Shown: one piece after another, positions 8,401 to 15,712 of the stretch
Numbering within the stretch: position 1 is the stretch's first letter
Layout: each line of letters begins with the position of its first letter
Made by a program: the position numbers and the translations under genes
Notes under the pieces: generated by a model
Seen by the model: the letters and a program-made list of their open reading frames with translations, nothing else
Database searches by the model: none
What the model was told of the DNA's origin: nothing
Assembly: GCA_905182385.1 (NCBI GenBank)
Contig: CAJJBS010000088.1
Location: 1 to 16,430 of the forward strand
Direction: 5' to 3'
Source: Fidelibacterota bacterium TCS55
GTDB lineage: Bacteria > Fidelibacterota > Marinisomatia > Marinisomatales > TCS55
DNA: 16,430 nucleotides

Positions 8401-8665
8401 TTGGGAGTATTGCATCAGGCTTTTCTTTTCGAATAATGGCTTCAACATAATCAGTAGTAATTGGTTCAATATATGTTGCATCAGCAAGTTCAGGGTCTGT
8501 CATTATAGTTGCAGGATTAGAATTCACAAGAATGACTTTATATCCTTCTTCTTTTAGTGCACGGGTAGCCTGAGTTCCAGAATAATCAAACTCACAAGCT
8601 TGACCAATAATTATTGGTCCTGCTCCTATTATTAATATTGACTCTATGTCTTTTCTTTTGGGCAT
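5474..8665 (-). CDS. carB: Carbamoyl-phosphate synthase large subunit
   Basis: A 1063-residue large subunit of glutamine-dependent carbamoyl-phosphate synthase, making carbamoyl phosphate from bicarbonate, ammonia and two ATP for pyrimidine and arginine synthesis. It has the usual duplicated layout. The first ATP-grasp half begins at GAGPIIIGQACEFDYSG (14-30) and includes EMNPRVSRSSALASK. A helical oligomerisation region follows, then a second half beginning with GGGPNRIGQGIEFDY near 555 and containing EVNPRASRTVPFVSK. The C-terminal MGS-like allosteric domain covers about the last 120 residues. In it, ATIGTT and KVGEGRP keep the Thr, Thr and Lys positions that bind UMP in E. coli CarB, so UMP feedback is plausible. 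The protein ends in three histidines. The start is ATG at 8665 with AGGAA 8 bases upstream. It is separated from carA by three other genes. Confidence 0.98.
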   Translation of the reverse strand: MPKRKDIESILIIGAGPIIIGQACEFDYSGTQATRALKEEGYKVILVNSNPATIMTDPELADATYIEPITTDYVEAIIRKEKPDAILPTVGGQTALNLAIALHKEGILEKYGVELIGAQVEAIDKAEDREKFKKAMDEVGIDTAQGGFVNTWEQGESLLETMNFPIIIRPSFTMGGTGGSVAYNHDEFQKLIENGLSASPITEVLVEESLLGWKEFELEVVRDKTDNVIIICSIENIDPMGIHTGDSVTVAPAMTLSDKEFQQMRNWAIKCLRTIGVETGGSNVQFAVNPEDGRMIIIEMNPRVSRSSALASKATGFPIAKVAAKLAVGFTLDELPNDITGKTLAAFEPTIDYIITKVPRFDFEKFPSASGHLGVQMQSVGEVMSIGRTFRESVQKAYRSLEVGLEGLEAKPVAEGDPDLNRARSLDMSSLRHGTAFRLLKVRQAFLEGQSIEDVFNVTKIDPWFLNQIKMLVETKNDSELRELKQQGFSDKQIARRRGKTELEIRQQRKEESVLPSYKVVDTCAAEFKAETPYCYSTYESENEINPLEGKKVIILGGGPNRIGQGIEFDYCCVQAVFGLKDQGYKTIMVNCNPETVSTDFDLVDRLYFEPVTFEDVLNIVEFEKPDGVLVQFGGQTPLKIANDLAEAGVPIMGTSPKNIDLAEDREKFGKILDKLNVTCPQFGTGRTLDEVIVVAEKIGFPVLARPSYVLGGRAMEIVYSKDQLVNYISRNADVTEGHPILIDQFLEDAFEFDVDALSDGNEVYIGAIMQHIEEAGIHSGDSACVLPPYRITTEAMDEIIRITKSLALELNVIGLINLQFAYKDGIVYVLEVNPRASRTVPFVSKSTNTPLARIASQIATGRQLKDFDLNPWDRINHVSVKEAVLPFNKFPEESVFLSPEMKSTGEVMGISETMGESFRRASISAGNVIPKSGTVFISVNNADKLDIIPIARDLTELGFEIIATIGTTKELRRNGLKVNPVFKVGEGRPNVVDSIKNDEISLVINTPMGATARYDEESIGRACIKKGIQVITTLSGAEAVVRAIRLNDREIKVKSIQEYHHH

Positions 8666-8669
8666 TTAT

Positions 8670-9416
8670 TTAATTCCTAATAAAAACATTATCATCAATG
8701 CCTTGATTTATTATATAATTTGAGAATTCTAGACTTATTTCACCTTTGAATTCATCATTCTTTAAATTAAGACCACTAGCTTTTATAAAGTCATTATCAG
8801 AATTAAATAAAAGATCATTATTGAAATTATTTTTTATCCTACTTATCTCTTTAATTCCTATACTTAAGTTTGTTTTTTCAGGAACCATTATATTATCAAT
8901 ATTTATATAATCTGTTTTTATTGAAAATATTTTTTCTTTATCTAAAATAATATCCACTTCTGTTATAATCCATTCTTTTGCATCAATCAACAAACTCATT
9001 GTGATATTGGCATTCTCAGATTGGAAATTCTTAATAGGTATGTCTATCGAATCTGGATTGACTATTCCCGTTATGAAGTAAAATTGTTTATTATTTCGAA
9101 TTGTACGATTTACTTCTGTTATATAATTAAACATTTCAAATAGCTCATTTGGATTATTATTAATTCCAGTTTTTGGAATAATAGCAAAACCATTAGTTTT
9201 GATATTTAATTTATCAGGCTTTTTGAAAAACATTTTTATCTTCTTTTTTGGCATTCTAAAACCAGTCATATTAATTTTTATATTAATATCAACTTGATAA
9301 TCATCAATTTTTGAAAATTGTGTGATAATATTATTTTTAATTTCTTCCAATTCTGTATCTTGTGCTTTAATTGTTACAAATAAAAATAGCATGAAAATAA
9401 TATTATATATTTTCAA
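8670..9416 (-). CDS. Secreted LolA-like protein (tentative)
   Basis: A 248-residue protein with a signal peptide: Lys2, a hydrophobic stretch at about 3-16, and a plausible cut after Ala18. There is no lipobox Cys, so it is probably soluble and periplasmic. The mature part resembles the LolA/LppX lipoprotein-carrier fold: an early amphipathic helix (ELEEIKNNIITQFSKIDDY), alternating beta strands, a basic MPKKKIKMFFKKPDK segment ending in the typical F-K-K-P-D-K strand, and a following GFAIIP. This is recognition from pattern only; sequence similarity within this fold is weak. The start is TTG at 9416, overlapping the permease stop as TTGA with AAGGA 9 bases upstream. The next Met (residue 9) would remove half the signal peptide. 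Its position after an ABC-2 exporter suggests that it receives or accompanies exported hydrophobic or lipid cargo. The cargo is unknown. Confidence 0.6.
   Translation of the reverse strand: MKIYNIIFMLFLFVTIKAQDTELEEIKNNIITQFSKIDDYQVDINIKINMTGFRMPKKKIKMFFKKPDKLNIKTNGFAIIPKTGINNNPNELFEMFNYITEVNRTIRNNKQFYFITGIVNPDSIDIPIKNFQSENANITMSLLIDAKEWIITEVDIILDKEKIFSIKTDYINIDNIMVPEKTNLSIGIKEISRIKNNFNNDLLFNSDNDFIKASGLNLKNDEFKGEISLEFSNYIINQGIDDNVFIRN
8674..8678 (-). promoter_or_regulatory. Ribosome binding site of carB
   Basis: On the minus strand AGGAA lies 8 bases before the carB ATG, inside the last two sense codons of the LolA-like gene. It fixes the carB start and suggests carB is translated from the same transcript as the upstream gene. 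Confidence 0.6.
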
Positions 9417-10249
9417 GATTTTATATCCTTATTTAAAAAAACAAATGCAGAAATTCCAAAGAATAGTAGACTATAAGTAATAAGAACGCTTAGTTTTTTT
9501 CCAATTAGTATCCATGGAATTGGATCTTTAAAAGCATCAAGCCAAACATTAAAATAGCTTACGAACACATAAGGCTCTATCCTTCTAAAAAAATCTAATG
9601 GAATCGCAATTATTATATACCCTACAATAATTAAAAACATTGCTCCAATAATTGGTCCGATTCCATTATTCACCATTGATGAAAACATAAAACATAGCGT
9701 TGAGACCATACACATAACAATAATTGCCAGTGAAAATGAAAGGAACATTCTAAGCCATGCTTCTGTTTCATTTAAAATAAGTATCCCATTATCGATAACA
9801 ATTAAATCACCAGTTCCAAGCACCATCGAACCAATACCTAAACTCCAAAACGCACAAAAAATAACTAACGCAGCAGCATAGATATAGCTAGCTAATAATT
9901 TTGATAATAAAATTTTCAACCTACTCACTGGTCGAATTAAAGTAAGTCTAAATATTCCATTTGATCCATCAGCTGCAACTGCGTCTCCAGCAGCTAAAGT
10001 AATTAAGAAAGGAATGTGAATCCAAAGTGCATTCATAATAATATATGTAGCGAGGAATGCATTAATAATAGAGCCAACAATCATAAAAGAACCTTCAAAA
10101 CCTCGTGCATAATCATTTTGGAGGCTTTCACTTCCATACGCAAAACCCCACAATATTAAAGGCATTAATATTGAAATACCAATAAAGCCTATATAACTTC
10201 TCCATCTTCCAGTTATAACAAGTAATTCATTATGAATTAAGCTTAACAT
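9413..10249 (-). CDS. ABC-2 type transporter permease
   Basis: A 278-residue inner-membrane protein with about six hydrophobic segments: roughly 17-38, 54-88 (probably two passes or one long hairpin), 112-140, 165-190, 196-218 and 250-272. Between the second and third groups is the cytoplasmic ABC-2 signature region AADGSNGIFRLTLIRPVSR followed by KILLSKLLA. This matches the coupling segment of ABC-2 exporters of the BcrB/NatB/NosY type. It presumably pairs with the adjacent ATPase as a (permease)2(ATPase)2 exporter. Its ATG shares one base with the ATPase stop (TAATG at 10247-10251 read on the minus strand). Its TGA overlaps the next gene's TTG. The substrate cannot be read from the sequence. 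Confidence 0.88.
   Translation of the reverse strand: MLSLIHNELLVITGRWRSYIGFIGISILMPLILWGFAYGSESLQNDYARGFEGSFMIVGSIINAFLATYIIMNALWIHIPFLITLAAGDAVAADGSNGIFRLTLIRPVSRLKILLSKLLASYIYAAALVIFCAFWSLGIGSMVLGTGDLIVIDNGILILNETEAWLRMFLSFSLAIIVMCMVSTLCFMFSSMVNNGIGPIIGAMFLIIVGYIIIAIPLDFFRRIEPYVFVSYFNVWLDAFKDPIPWILIGKKLSVLITYSLLFFGISAFVFLNKDIKS
9426..9430 (-). promoter_or_regulatory. Ribosome binding site supporting the TTG start of the LolA-like gene
   Basis: AAGGA on the minus strand ends 9 bases before TTG at 9416. It lies within the last codons of the permease gene and supports the rare start codon. Confidence 0.6.
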
Positions 10250-11154
10250 TAGACTTTTCTGTTAATTTCCATCTTTGATAAGTAAAGATCTTCTAAGCTA
10301 GTTTTAGGAATTATAGCAGAGACTAATATATTATTTTGTACTAAAATATTTACAACTTCAGATATTTTATTCTCAACAAGACTAACTCTTAAAATACCTT
10401 CTTTTACATCACAACGATGTATCCATTTATAATTTGATAATAAGTTCATTGCTTTTTTTGTTTGATCCACATGTATTTCTGTCATTAATATTTCTGAGTC
10501 TCTTAGTAGATCCTCTATCTTGCCTGAAGTTATAAGTTCACCTAAACTAATCATGGCAATATGTGAACAAATTTTTTGAACTTCATCTAGTAAATGAGAT
10601 GAAATAAAAATAGTAATCCCTTCTGAAGACAATTCGCCAACTAAATCTCTTATTTCTTTCATTCCTTCTGGATCAAGTCCATTTGTTGGCTCATCTAGTA
10701 TAAGTAATTTCGGGTTTCCCATGAGCGCTTGAGCTATTCCAAGTCGTTGTTTCATACCTTGAGAATAGGTTTTAACCTTATCATTAGCTCTATCCCCTAA
10801 GCCTGTGCGATCTAAAACTTTTTGAATAGCTGAAAAATCTGTTCCATCCATTCTTGCTAACATTTTAAGATTAGTTCTAGCTGATAGGTGCTTATGAAAA
10901 TCTGCTCTTTCAATTAATGCGCCAACATCCGATAGTGCTTTGCTTCCATTCTTTTGGATAGAATTTCCATTGATAAAAACTTCACCTACATCTGGAGAAA
11001 TCAATGCTGTCATTATTCGAATAGTTGTTGATTTTCCACTTCCATTTGGACCTAAAAACCCATAAACTGAGCCATTAGGTATTTCAAGGCTTAAATTATT
11101 TACTGCTTTACGTAACCCAAATGATTTAGTTAGATTATTAGCTTCGAGAATCAT
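10249..11154 (-). CDS. ABC-2 type transporter ATP-binding protein
   Basis: A 301-residue ABC ATPase of the CcmA/BcrA/NatA exporter group. The Walker A motif GPNGSGKS spans 35-42 with K41. The Q-loop region reads GALIERADF, with Glu where the Gln normally sits; Glu in this place is common in BcrA-like ATPases. The signature is YSQGM at 130-134 (an LSGGQ variant), Walker B LLILDE ends at E155, the D-loop is GLDP, and the switch His is H187 in SSHLLDE. The ~90 residues after the nucleotide-binding domain form the usual C-terminal extension of this group. It should drive the adjacent permease. The ATG overlaps the carA stop as ATGA (11151-11154), so it is probably translated in coupling with carA. 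Confidence 0.93.
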   Translation of the reverse strand: MILEANNLTKSFGLRKAVNNLSLEIPNGSVYGFLGPNGSGKSTTIRIMTALISPDVGEVFINGNSIQKNGSKALSDVGALIERADFHKHLSARTNLKMLARMDGTDFSAIQKVLDRTGLGDRANDKVKTYSQGMKQRLGIAQALMGNPKLLILDEPTNGLDPEGMKEIRDLVGELSSEGITIFISSHLLDEVQKICSHIAMISLGELITSGKIEDLLRDSEILMTEIHVDQTKKAMNLLSNYKWIHRCDVKEGILRVSLVENKISEVVNILVQNNILVSAIIPKTSLEDLYLSKMEINRKV

Positions 11155-12242
11155 TTCGACATCATTGATATAAATTGATCAAATAAATATCGACTATCAT
11201 GCGGACCAGGGCTTGATTCAGGATGATATTGAACAGAGAAAGCATCCATATCTGTACATCTAATACCTGCAGAAGTTTCATCATTTAGATTGATATGAGT
11301 GGCAATAACATTATTAGGAAGTGAATTTAAATCAACAGCAAAGCCATGATTTTGACTTGTAATCTCAATTTGACCCGTTTCCATATTTCTTACAGGATGA
11401 TTAATTCCACGATGGCCAAATTTCAGTTTAAATGTTTTTGCACCTAATGCTAAAGATAAAATTTGATGACCAAGGCAAATACCAAAAATTGGTTTTTTAC
11501 CCAAAATCCCTTGAACCATTTCTATACCATACTTTACTGCTGATGGATCTCCAGGACCATTACTTAAGAAAACCCCATCAGGATTAAACTTTAATATTTC
11601 AGTAGCAGATGTTTTTGCTGGAAATACAGTAACGTTACATTCTGACTTTTCTAATAATCTAATAATATTATATTTTATTCCATAATCAATGGCTGCAACT
11701 TTATATTTTTTTGACTTAGAATTTTGTTCCCATTCAAATAATGATTGTGTTGTGACTTCTTGTACTAAGTCAAGCCCCTCCATAGATTGAACTTGGCTAA
11801 GCTTATCTTTTAAAGTGTCTATATCTAAATCTGCAGACGATATAATACCATTCATTGCACCTTCATCTCTTATATGTCGCGTCACTGCTCTTGTATCAAT
11901 ATTTTTAATACCAACAATTTTATGTTCTTTTAAATAGTTTCCGATTGATTGATTAGAGCGCCAATTAGATGGAACTTCAGACTCTTCTTTGATAATAAAC
12001 CCTGAAACTTGAATTCTGTCAGATTCTATATCCTCTTTATTAATACCATAATTCCCAATATGAGGTGAAGTCATCGTTACAATTTGTTTACAATATGATG
12101 GATCTGTTAGGATCTCTTGATATCCTGACATTCCAGTATTAAAACAAACCTCTCCAGTTGTTTCACCTTCATATCCAAATGAGTTCCCATCAAATATTCT
12201 ACCATCTTCAAGTAATAAAATTGCCTGTTTATTTTTATTCAT
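11151..12242 (-). CDS. carA: Carbamoyl-phosphate synthase small subunit (glutaminase)
   Basis: A 363-residue small subunit of carbamoyl-phosphate synthase. It hydrolyses glutamine and passes ammonia to CarB. The N-terminal CarA domain has LEDGRIFDG and EVCFNTGMSGYQEILTDPSY. The C-terminal class I glutamine amidotransferase has the triad C256 in GICLGHQ, H340 and E342 in QYHPE. Length is near that of other bacterial CarA proteins. It is the first gene of its minus-strand unit, with about 110 bases between its ATG and the upstream terminator. No clear Shine-Dalgarno precedes the ATG; the context is ATAAAATATG. Its normal partner carB lies about 2.5 kb downstream beyond an ABC exporter and a LolA-like gene. 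No PyrR-type attenuator was recognised in its leader. Confidence 0.97.
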   Translation of the reverse strand: MNKNKQAILLLEDGRIFDGNSFGYEGETTGEVCFNTGMSGYQEILTDPSYCKQIVTMTSPHIGNYGINKEDIESDRIQVSGFIIKEESEVPSNWRSNQSIGNYLKEHKIVGIKNIDTRAVTRHIRDEGAMNGIISSADLDIDTLKDKLSQVQSMEGLDLVQEVTTQSLFEWEQNSKSKKYKVAAIDYGIKYNIIRLLEKSECNVTVFPAKTSATEILKFNPDGVFLSNGPGDPSAVKYGIEMVQGILGKKPIFGICLGHQILSLALGAKTFKLKFGHRGINHPVRNMETGQIEITSQNHGFAVDLNSLPNNVIATHINLNDETSAGIRCTDMDAFSVQYHPESSPGPHDSRYLFDQFISMMSK

Positions 12243-12332
12243 ATTTTATGAAAGTAATTGAGAATGTGTTTATTAAAAATAATAAATAGATATTGGATCA
12301 AATTATTTTTTATTTGACCCTTCAAAATTATT

Positions 12333-12350
12333 TAACCACTCTGACGGTTA
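12333..12350 (-). promoter_or_regulatory. Short inverted repeat upstream of carA, possible operator
   Basis: TAACC and GGTTA form perfect 5-base arms around an 8-base spacer in the gap between the terminator and carA, about 90 bases before the carA ATG. The position would suit an operator or part of a promoter. Arms this short can arise by chance in such A+T-rich DNA. I could not assign convincing -35/-10 boxes in this 12243-12355 gap. Confidence 0.2.
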
Positions 12351-12355
12351 TAAAT

Positions 12356-12394
12356 AAAAAACGGCCACCCTTAAACAAATGGGTGGCCGTTTTT
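12356..12394 (-). terminator. Rho-independent terminator after the cyclase/dehydrogenase unit
   Basis: A perfect inverted repeat: ACGGCCACCC at 12361-12370 and GGGTGGCCGT at 12381-12390 around a 10-base loop, extended by four A:T pairs on each side. Read on the minus strand, it lies 54 bases after the stop of the cyclodeaminase-family gene and ends in a run of five T. The flanking A and T runs make it able to act in both directions. It separates that unit from the carA promoter region. It is by far the most GC-rich hairpin seen in the window. Confidence 0.9.
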
Positions 12395-12448
12395 AAAATA
12401 TCCATACTAGAAATTCTTAAATTTTAACGAGATATGAAACAGGATTAA

Positions 12449-13390
12449 TTATAATTTTAATTTTTTTTCTACTACAATAGAAGCAATAATTAAATCTTGG
12501 ACAGCATTACCTATAGAATTAAACAATGTTATTTCTGAGGGGTTAGTTCTTCCAGTCAATTTTTCATCAATTAAATCACCCAACTCACCTTCTATTTTAT
12601 CCCAAGTATACTTTCCTTCATTAACTGGAATAATAATATCTCCAGCTTCTATTTTACTGGAAGATAGTTCATCAATATAAATTTTTGATGCTTGAATAAC
12701 CGAGGTATCTAATTCTCTAGTATTAGGTCTATGTGCTCCTACAGCATTTATATGAACACCTGGCCTAATATTCTCTATATTAAATAAAGGTTCTTCGCTT
12801 GTTGTTGCTGTACAAATCACATCTGCCTCTTTTAGATTATCAACTGTACCAGGCTGAACAATATCATTGTATTCACTACAAAAATTTTTAGTTTTTTCTT
12901 CTGAGTTTCCAACTATAAATATAGATGAAAAATCTCTTACACAACAAATAGCTTCAAGTTGAGATTTTGCTTGCACACCTGTACCAAAAATAAAAGCACA
13001 TTTAGAATCTTTGTTTGATAAAAGATCAGTTGCTAGACCCGAAGCTGCTCCAGTTCGGAGTGATGTGACAGATTTTCCATCAATTATGGCCAAGGGGCTA
13101 CCTTTCTCAGAATCCATAACCAAAATTAATCCATTAATAAGCGGTAAACCTTTTTTCGGATTATTGAAATGAACGTTTACTACTTTTATTGTATTGTATA
13201 GCCCACCTTTAATGTATGCAGGCATTGATAGGTTAAGAGCATCTTTATCTTCTAGCTGTAAATTAATCCGATGAGGTACAACTGCCGTTCCATTACTTAA
13301 TGCTATAAAAGCATCTTTCATCGCTTCGATAGCATCTGTCATTTGGATAACAGCACTTAGATCCTTTTTACCATAAAAGGGAAGGTTCAT
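12449..13390 (-). CDS. Ornithine cyclodeaminase/mu-crystallin family NAD(P)-dependent enzyme
   Basis: A 313-residue member of the family that includes ornithine cyclodeaminase, archaeal alanine dehydrogenase, ketimine reductases (mu-crystallin) and SbnB-like synthases. Visible features are the N-terminal VVPHRINL strand, the SLRTGAASGLAT block that normally positions substrate and cofactor, the Rossmann motif FGTGVQAKSQLEA, and the late EAGDIIIPV segment. In true ornithine cyclodeaminases the block after the Rossmann fold carries a catalytic Asp in a G-x-D-x-P-G-K context. Here it reads GAHRPNTRELD, with His in that place, closer in look to the GASRP of ketimine reductases. Reduction of a cyclic or open imino acid is therefore as likely as ornithine deamination; the substrate is undecided. 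It lies 9 bases after the cyclase stop and just before the terminator. The ATG lacks a Shine-Dalgarno. Confidence 0.85.
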   Translation of the reverse strand: MNLPFYGKKDLSAVIQMTDAIEAMKDAFIALSNGTAVVPHRINLQLEDKDALNLSMPAYIKGGLYNTIKVVNVHFNNPKKGLPLINGLILVMDSEKGSPLAIIDGKSVTSLRTGAASGLATDLLSNKDSKCAFIFGTGVQAKSQLEAICCVRDFSSIFIVGNSEEKTKNFCSEYNDIVQPGTVDNLKEADVICTATTSEEPLFNIENIRPGVHINAVGAHRPNTRELDTSVIQASKIYIDELSSSKIEAGDIIIPVNEGKYTWDKIEGELGDLIDEKLTGRTNPSEITLFNSIGNAVQDLIIASIVVEKKLKL

Positions 13391-13399
13391 TGAAAAATA

Positions 13400-15712
13400 T
13401 TATTTTTTAGTTAGAGCCCAAGATCCATCCCAATCATCTCCAGGTGGATTATCTTTATAATGTTCACATCTAGGAATATAAACACGACTAGGGTTAGTCT
13501 TACGGCCTGGGAACATATCCTCTAGCTTATCAGAGACTTTAAATGCCTCTATCGCTTTTTTCCATTCTTGATTACGGTAAAGCTTTAGCGCTTTATGATA
13601 AGCTGGTAAAAGCTTATCATACCCATCAGGCATCTTATCAGCTTCGGCAATAAGTTCAAATACTTGAGCTGGCTCAGACTTACCCATAACAATTACATAA
13701 TCTAGATCTCTCCATATAAATTTATCTTTACATGAGTTATAAGTTTCTTCAGCCACTTGAATATACACACCATATTGTTTTGCCGAGGCTTCAAGTCGAG
13801 CCGCAAGGTTTACAGTGTCACCCATCATTGTATAATTCATTCGCATTGATGACCCCATATTACCTGTCACCATATTACCTGTATTAATACCAATTCTATT
13901 TTGCATATTATGTACTATCTCAGGCCAACGCTCCCCTTCGGCTTGCCACTTTCCTCTTAACTCTGCCAGTCTTTCTTGCATTTTTATAGCAGTCAAACAA
14001 GCCCAATATTCATGATCTTTTACGGGAGCAGGAGCACCATAGAAAGCGACTATAGCATCACCTATATACTTATCAAGAGTTCCTTTCGTCGCTAAAAGTA
14101 TATCCGTCATTTCAGTGAGATAATCATTTAATAATTCTACTAGTTCTACTGGTGTTAACTTTTCAGAAAAAGCCGAGAAGCTTTGAATGTCGGTAAAAAA
14201 TGCAGTATGAAAGCCTTCTTCTCCACCAAGCGAGGGCTCTTCTTTTGCATCAAACATTTGGTCAATTAATTCAGGTGAGATATACGTTCCAAATGTATCT
14301 TTTAAAAATCGTTTGTCTTTTTCAACGACAAGAAAATTATAGAAGAAAATTCCACCATAAGTGCCTACCATCGATAAGGCTGGTCTAATAACTTCCCACA
14401 TTACTAAAGAAGAGAAAAACTGGCTATAAGTGAATAAAATCCAGGCAATAATACCCACGAGTGGAATAGGTAAAGTATATAATGGTTTTTCTGGAAAACT
14501 AACAACGACACCTAAAAGAATAGATATAAAAATTATAATTATAAAAGTTTCAGTCCGATTTTTTGGTTGTACAAATTCATTTTTAAGAAGACTATTCATT
14601 ACATTCGCATGAATCTCAACTCCAGCAAAGGTCTCTTGAACTGGTGTATTTCTTAAATCCATAAGTCCTGGTAGCGAGGCACCTACAAGAGCCACTTTAC
14701 CTTCCCAATATTCAGGCGGAAGCATTTCGGGGTCAAAACAGTACATGTAGGGTAAGTAATAAAAAGTCTGAAACTTACCATAATAATTCACATACATACG
14801 GCCATTGTCATCTATTGGAATTTCTCTAACTACAGTATTTGTTGTATCAATTAATCTTAAAATATTGTTATCAAAATCATAGTCAAAGCCACCATCTTTT
14901 TTGATTCCTAAAATATCTATGGTAGCCGTCATAACTAGACTAGGATAAACATGATCAGGACCTTCAAAGTAAATTGCAGTAGGCGATCGTCTAATTATTC
15001 CATCTTCATCTTGAGGAAAATTTGCAGAACCTGCTCCAACTGAAGCAGAAAGCAGATCTACATATGTATTACCTATGCGATCTGCTTGAGGTAATTTCTT
15101 TTTTGCTTCTTCAGACACCCCTTTAATAATATGTTCTTCATAGTAGTATCCTTCAGGCTCATTATCCATTTTATATAAAAAGTTGAGCGTATCTTCTTGT
15201 TCAAAAACTAATGCGTGGTAGGCTTTTTGAGAATTGTATGTGGCTTCAACAAATAAACTTGGATCATTACTTTGTAAAAACTGACCCGTTACTTCAGCCA
15301 ATGCGTCATTTGATGGCGTATTTTCACTGTTAAGAGCATTTACTAAATCATAATTAAATGAGTTTTCTTTGTCGAATATAATATCAAAAATAAGAGCCGC
15401 TGGATTCCCGGAAGAAATCGTATTTATAAGTCGACCATGGTAAGCTTGTGGCCAGTCAAAGTAATGTCCTAATCCACCTTCTTCTGTTGGAGCAACAGAA
15501 GTGTTATCAATATCAACAATAACAACATCATCAATTGACATTGGTTCGACACCTGCAGTCCTTGCTCTCATTCGACTATCATAAGATAAAAACTCATAGC
15601 CATCTAATAAATTTTTAATAAAAGGAACTTCGTAAGAACCCCAGCCAATAATTATTGCAGAAGCTAAACCAATAGCTCCGCCAATAAATAATCGTTTTAA
15701 AAGGTCAGACAT
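13400..15712 (-). CDS. CHASE2-domain membrane adenylate cyclase (class III)
   Basis: A 770-residue sensor cyclase. Order: a short cytoplasmic N-terminus, TM1 at about 7-25, an extracytoplasmic CHASE2 domain at about 31-378 (VDIDNTS, LIFDIIFD, VALVGAS, GVEIHANVMNSLL), three closely spaced TM helices at about 388-404, 411-430 and 440-462, the linker FGTYISPELI, and then a cytoplasmic class III cyclase domain at about 500-690. Catalytic residues appear complete: metal Asp508 (FFTDIQSFS) and Asp552 (GDAIVAFYG), base-selecting Lys548 and Thr628 (YTMMGD), N635 and R639 (VNLAARLE). The Lys/Thr pair matches class IIIb adenylate cyclases, so cAMP is the expected product. The C-terminal ~80 residues carry a TPR-like Y-x-x-A-L...A-I-x-A-F helix pair and a tryptophan-rich tail. 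It lies 28 bases after the FecR-domain gene. The ATG has context ATAAAATATG. Confidence 0.92.
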   Translation of the reverse strand: MSDLLKRLFIGGAIGLASAIIIGWGSYEVPFIKNLLDGYEFLSYDSRMRARTAGVEPMSIDDVVIVDIDNTSVAPTEEGGLGHYFDWPQAYHGRLINTISSGNPAALIFDIIFDKENSFNYDLVNALNSENTPSNDALAEVTGQFLQSNDPSLFVEATYNSQKAYHALVFEQEDTLNFLYKMDNEPEGYYYEEHIIKGVSEEAKKKLPQADRIGNTYVDLLSASVGAGSANFPQDEDGIIRRSPTAIYFEGPDHVYPSLVMTATIDILGIKKDGGFDYDFDNNILRLIDTTNTVVREIPIDDNGRMYVNYYGKFQTFYYLPYMYCFDPEMLPPEYWEGKVALVGASLPGLMDLRNTPVQETFAGVEIHANVMNSLLKNEFVQPKNRTETFIIIIFISILLGVVVSFPEKPLYTLPIPLVGIIAWILFTYSQFFSSLVMWEVIRPALSMVGTYGGIFFYNFLVVEKDKRFLKDTFGTYISPELIDQMFDAKEEPSLGGEEGFHTAFFTDIQSFSAFSEKLTPVELVELLNDYLTEMTDILLATKGTLDKYIGDAIVAFYGAPAPVKDHEYWACLTAIKMQERLAELRGKWQAEGERWPEIVHNMQNRIGINTGNMVTGNMGSSMRMNYTMMGDTVNLAARLEASAKQYGVYIQVAEETYNSCKDKFIWRDLDYVIVMGKSEPAQVFELIAEADKMPDGYDKLLPAYHKALKLYRNQEWKKAIEAFKVSDKLEDMFPGRKTNPSRVYIPRCEHYKDNPPGDDWDGSWALTKK

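Noticed and set aside
6654..8557. Several plus-strand open frames of 66-86 codons opposite carB
   Set aside because: All mirror strongly conserved carB codons, have low-complexity products and lack start signals.
12243..12360. Sigma-70-like promoter boxes for carA (TTGATC or TTGAAG with A+T-rich -10 candidates)
   Set aside because: No pair had both good hexamers and a 16-18 base spacing; the region is so A+T-rich that partial matches carry little weight.
12356..12394. The strong hairpin as a riboswitch or attenuator for carA
   Set aside because: It is a simple stem with a T-run just after the preceding gene, more than 100 bases before carA, with no competing antiterminator arm seen.
14200..14612. 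Plus-strand open frames opposite the cyclase gene
   Set aside because: They are antisense to the cyclase transmembrane and linker region and encode nothing recognisable.
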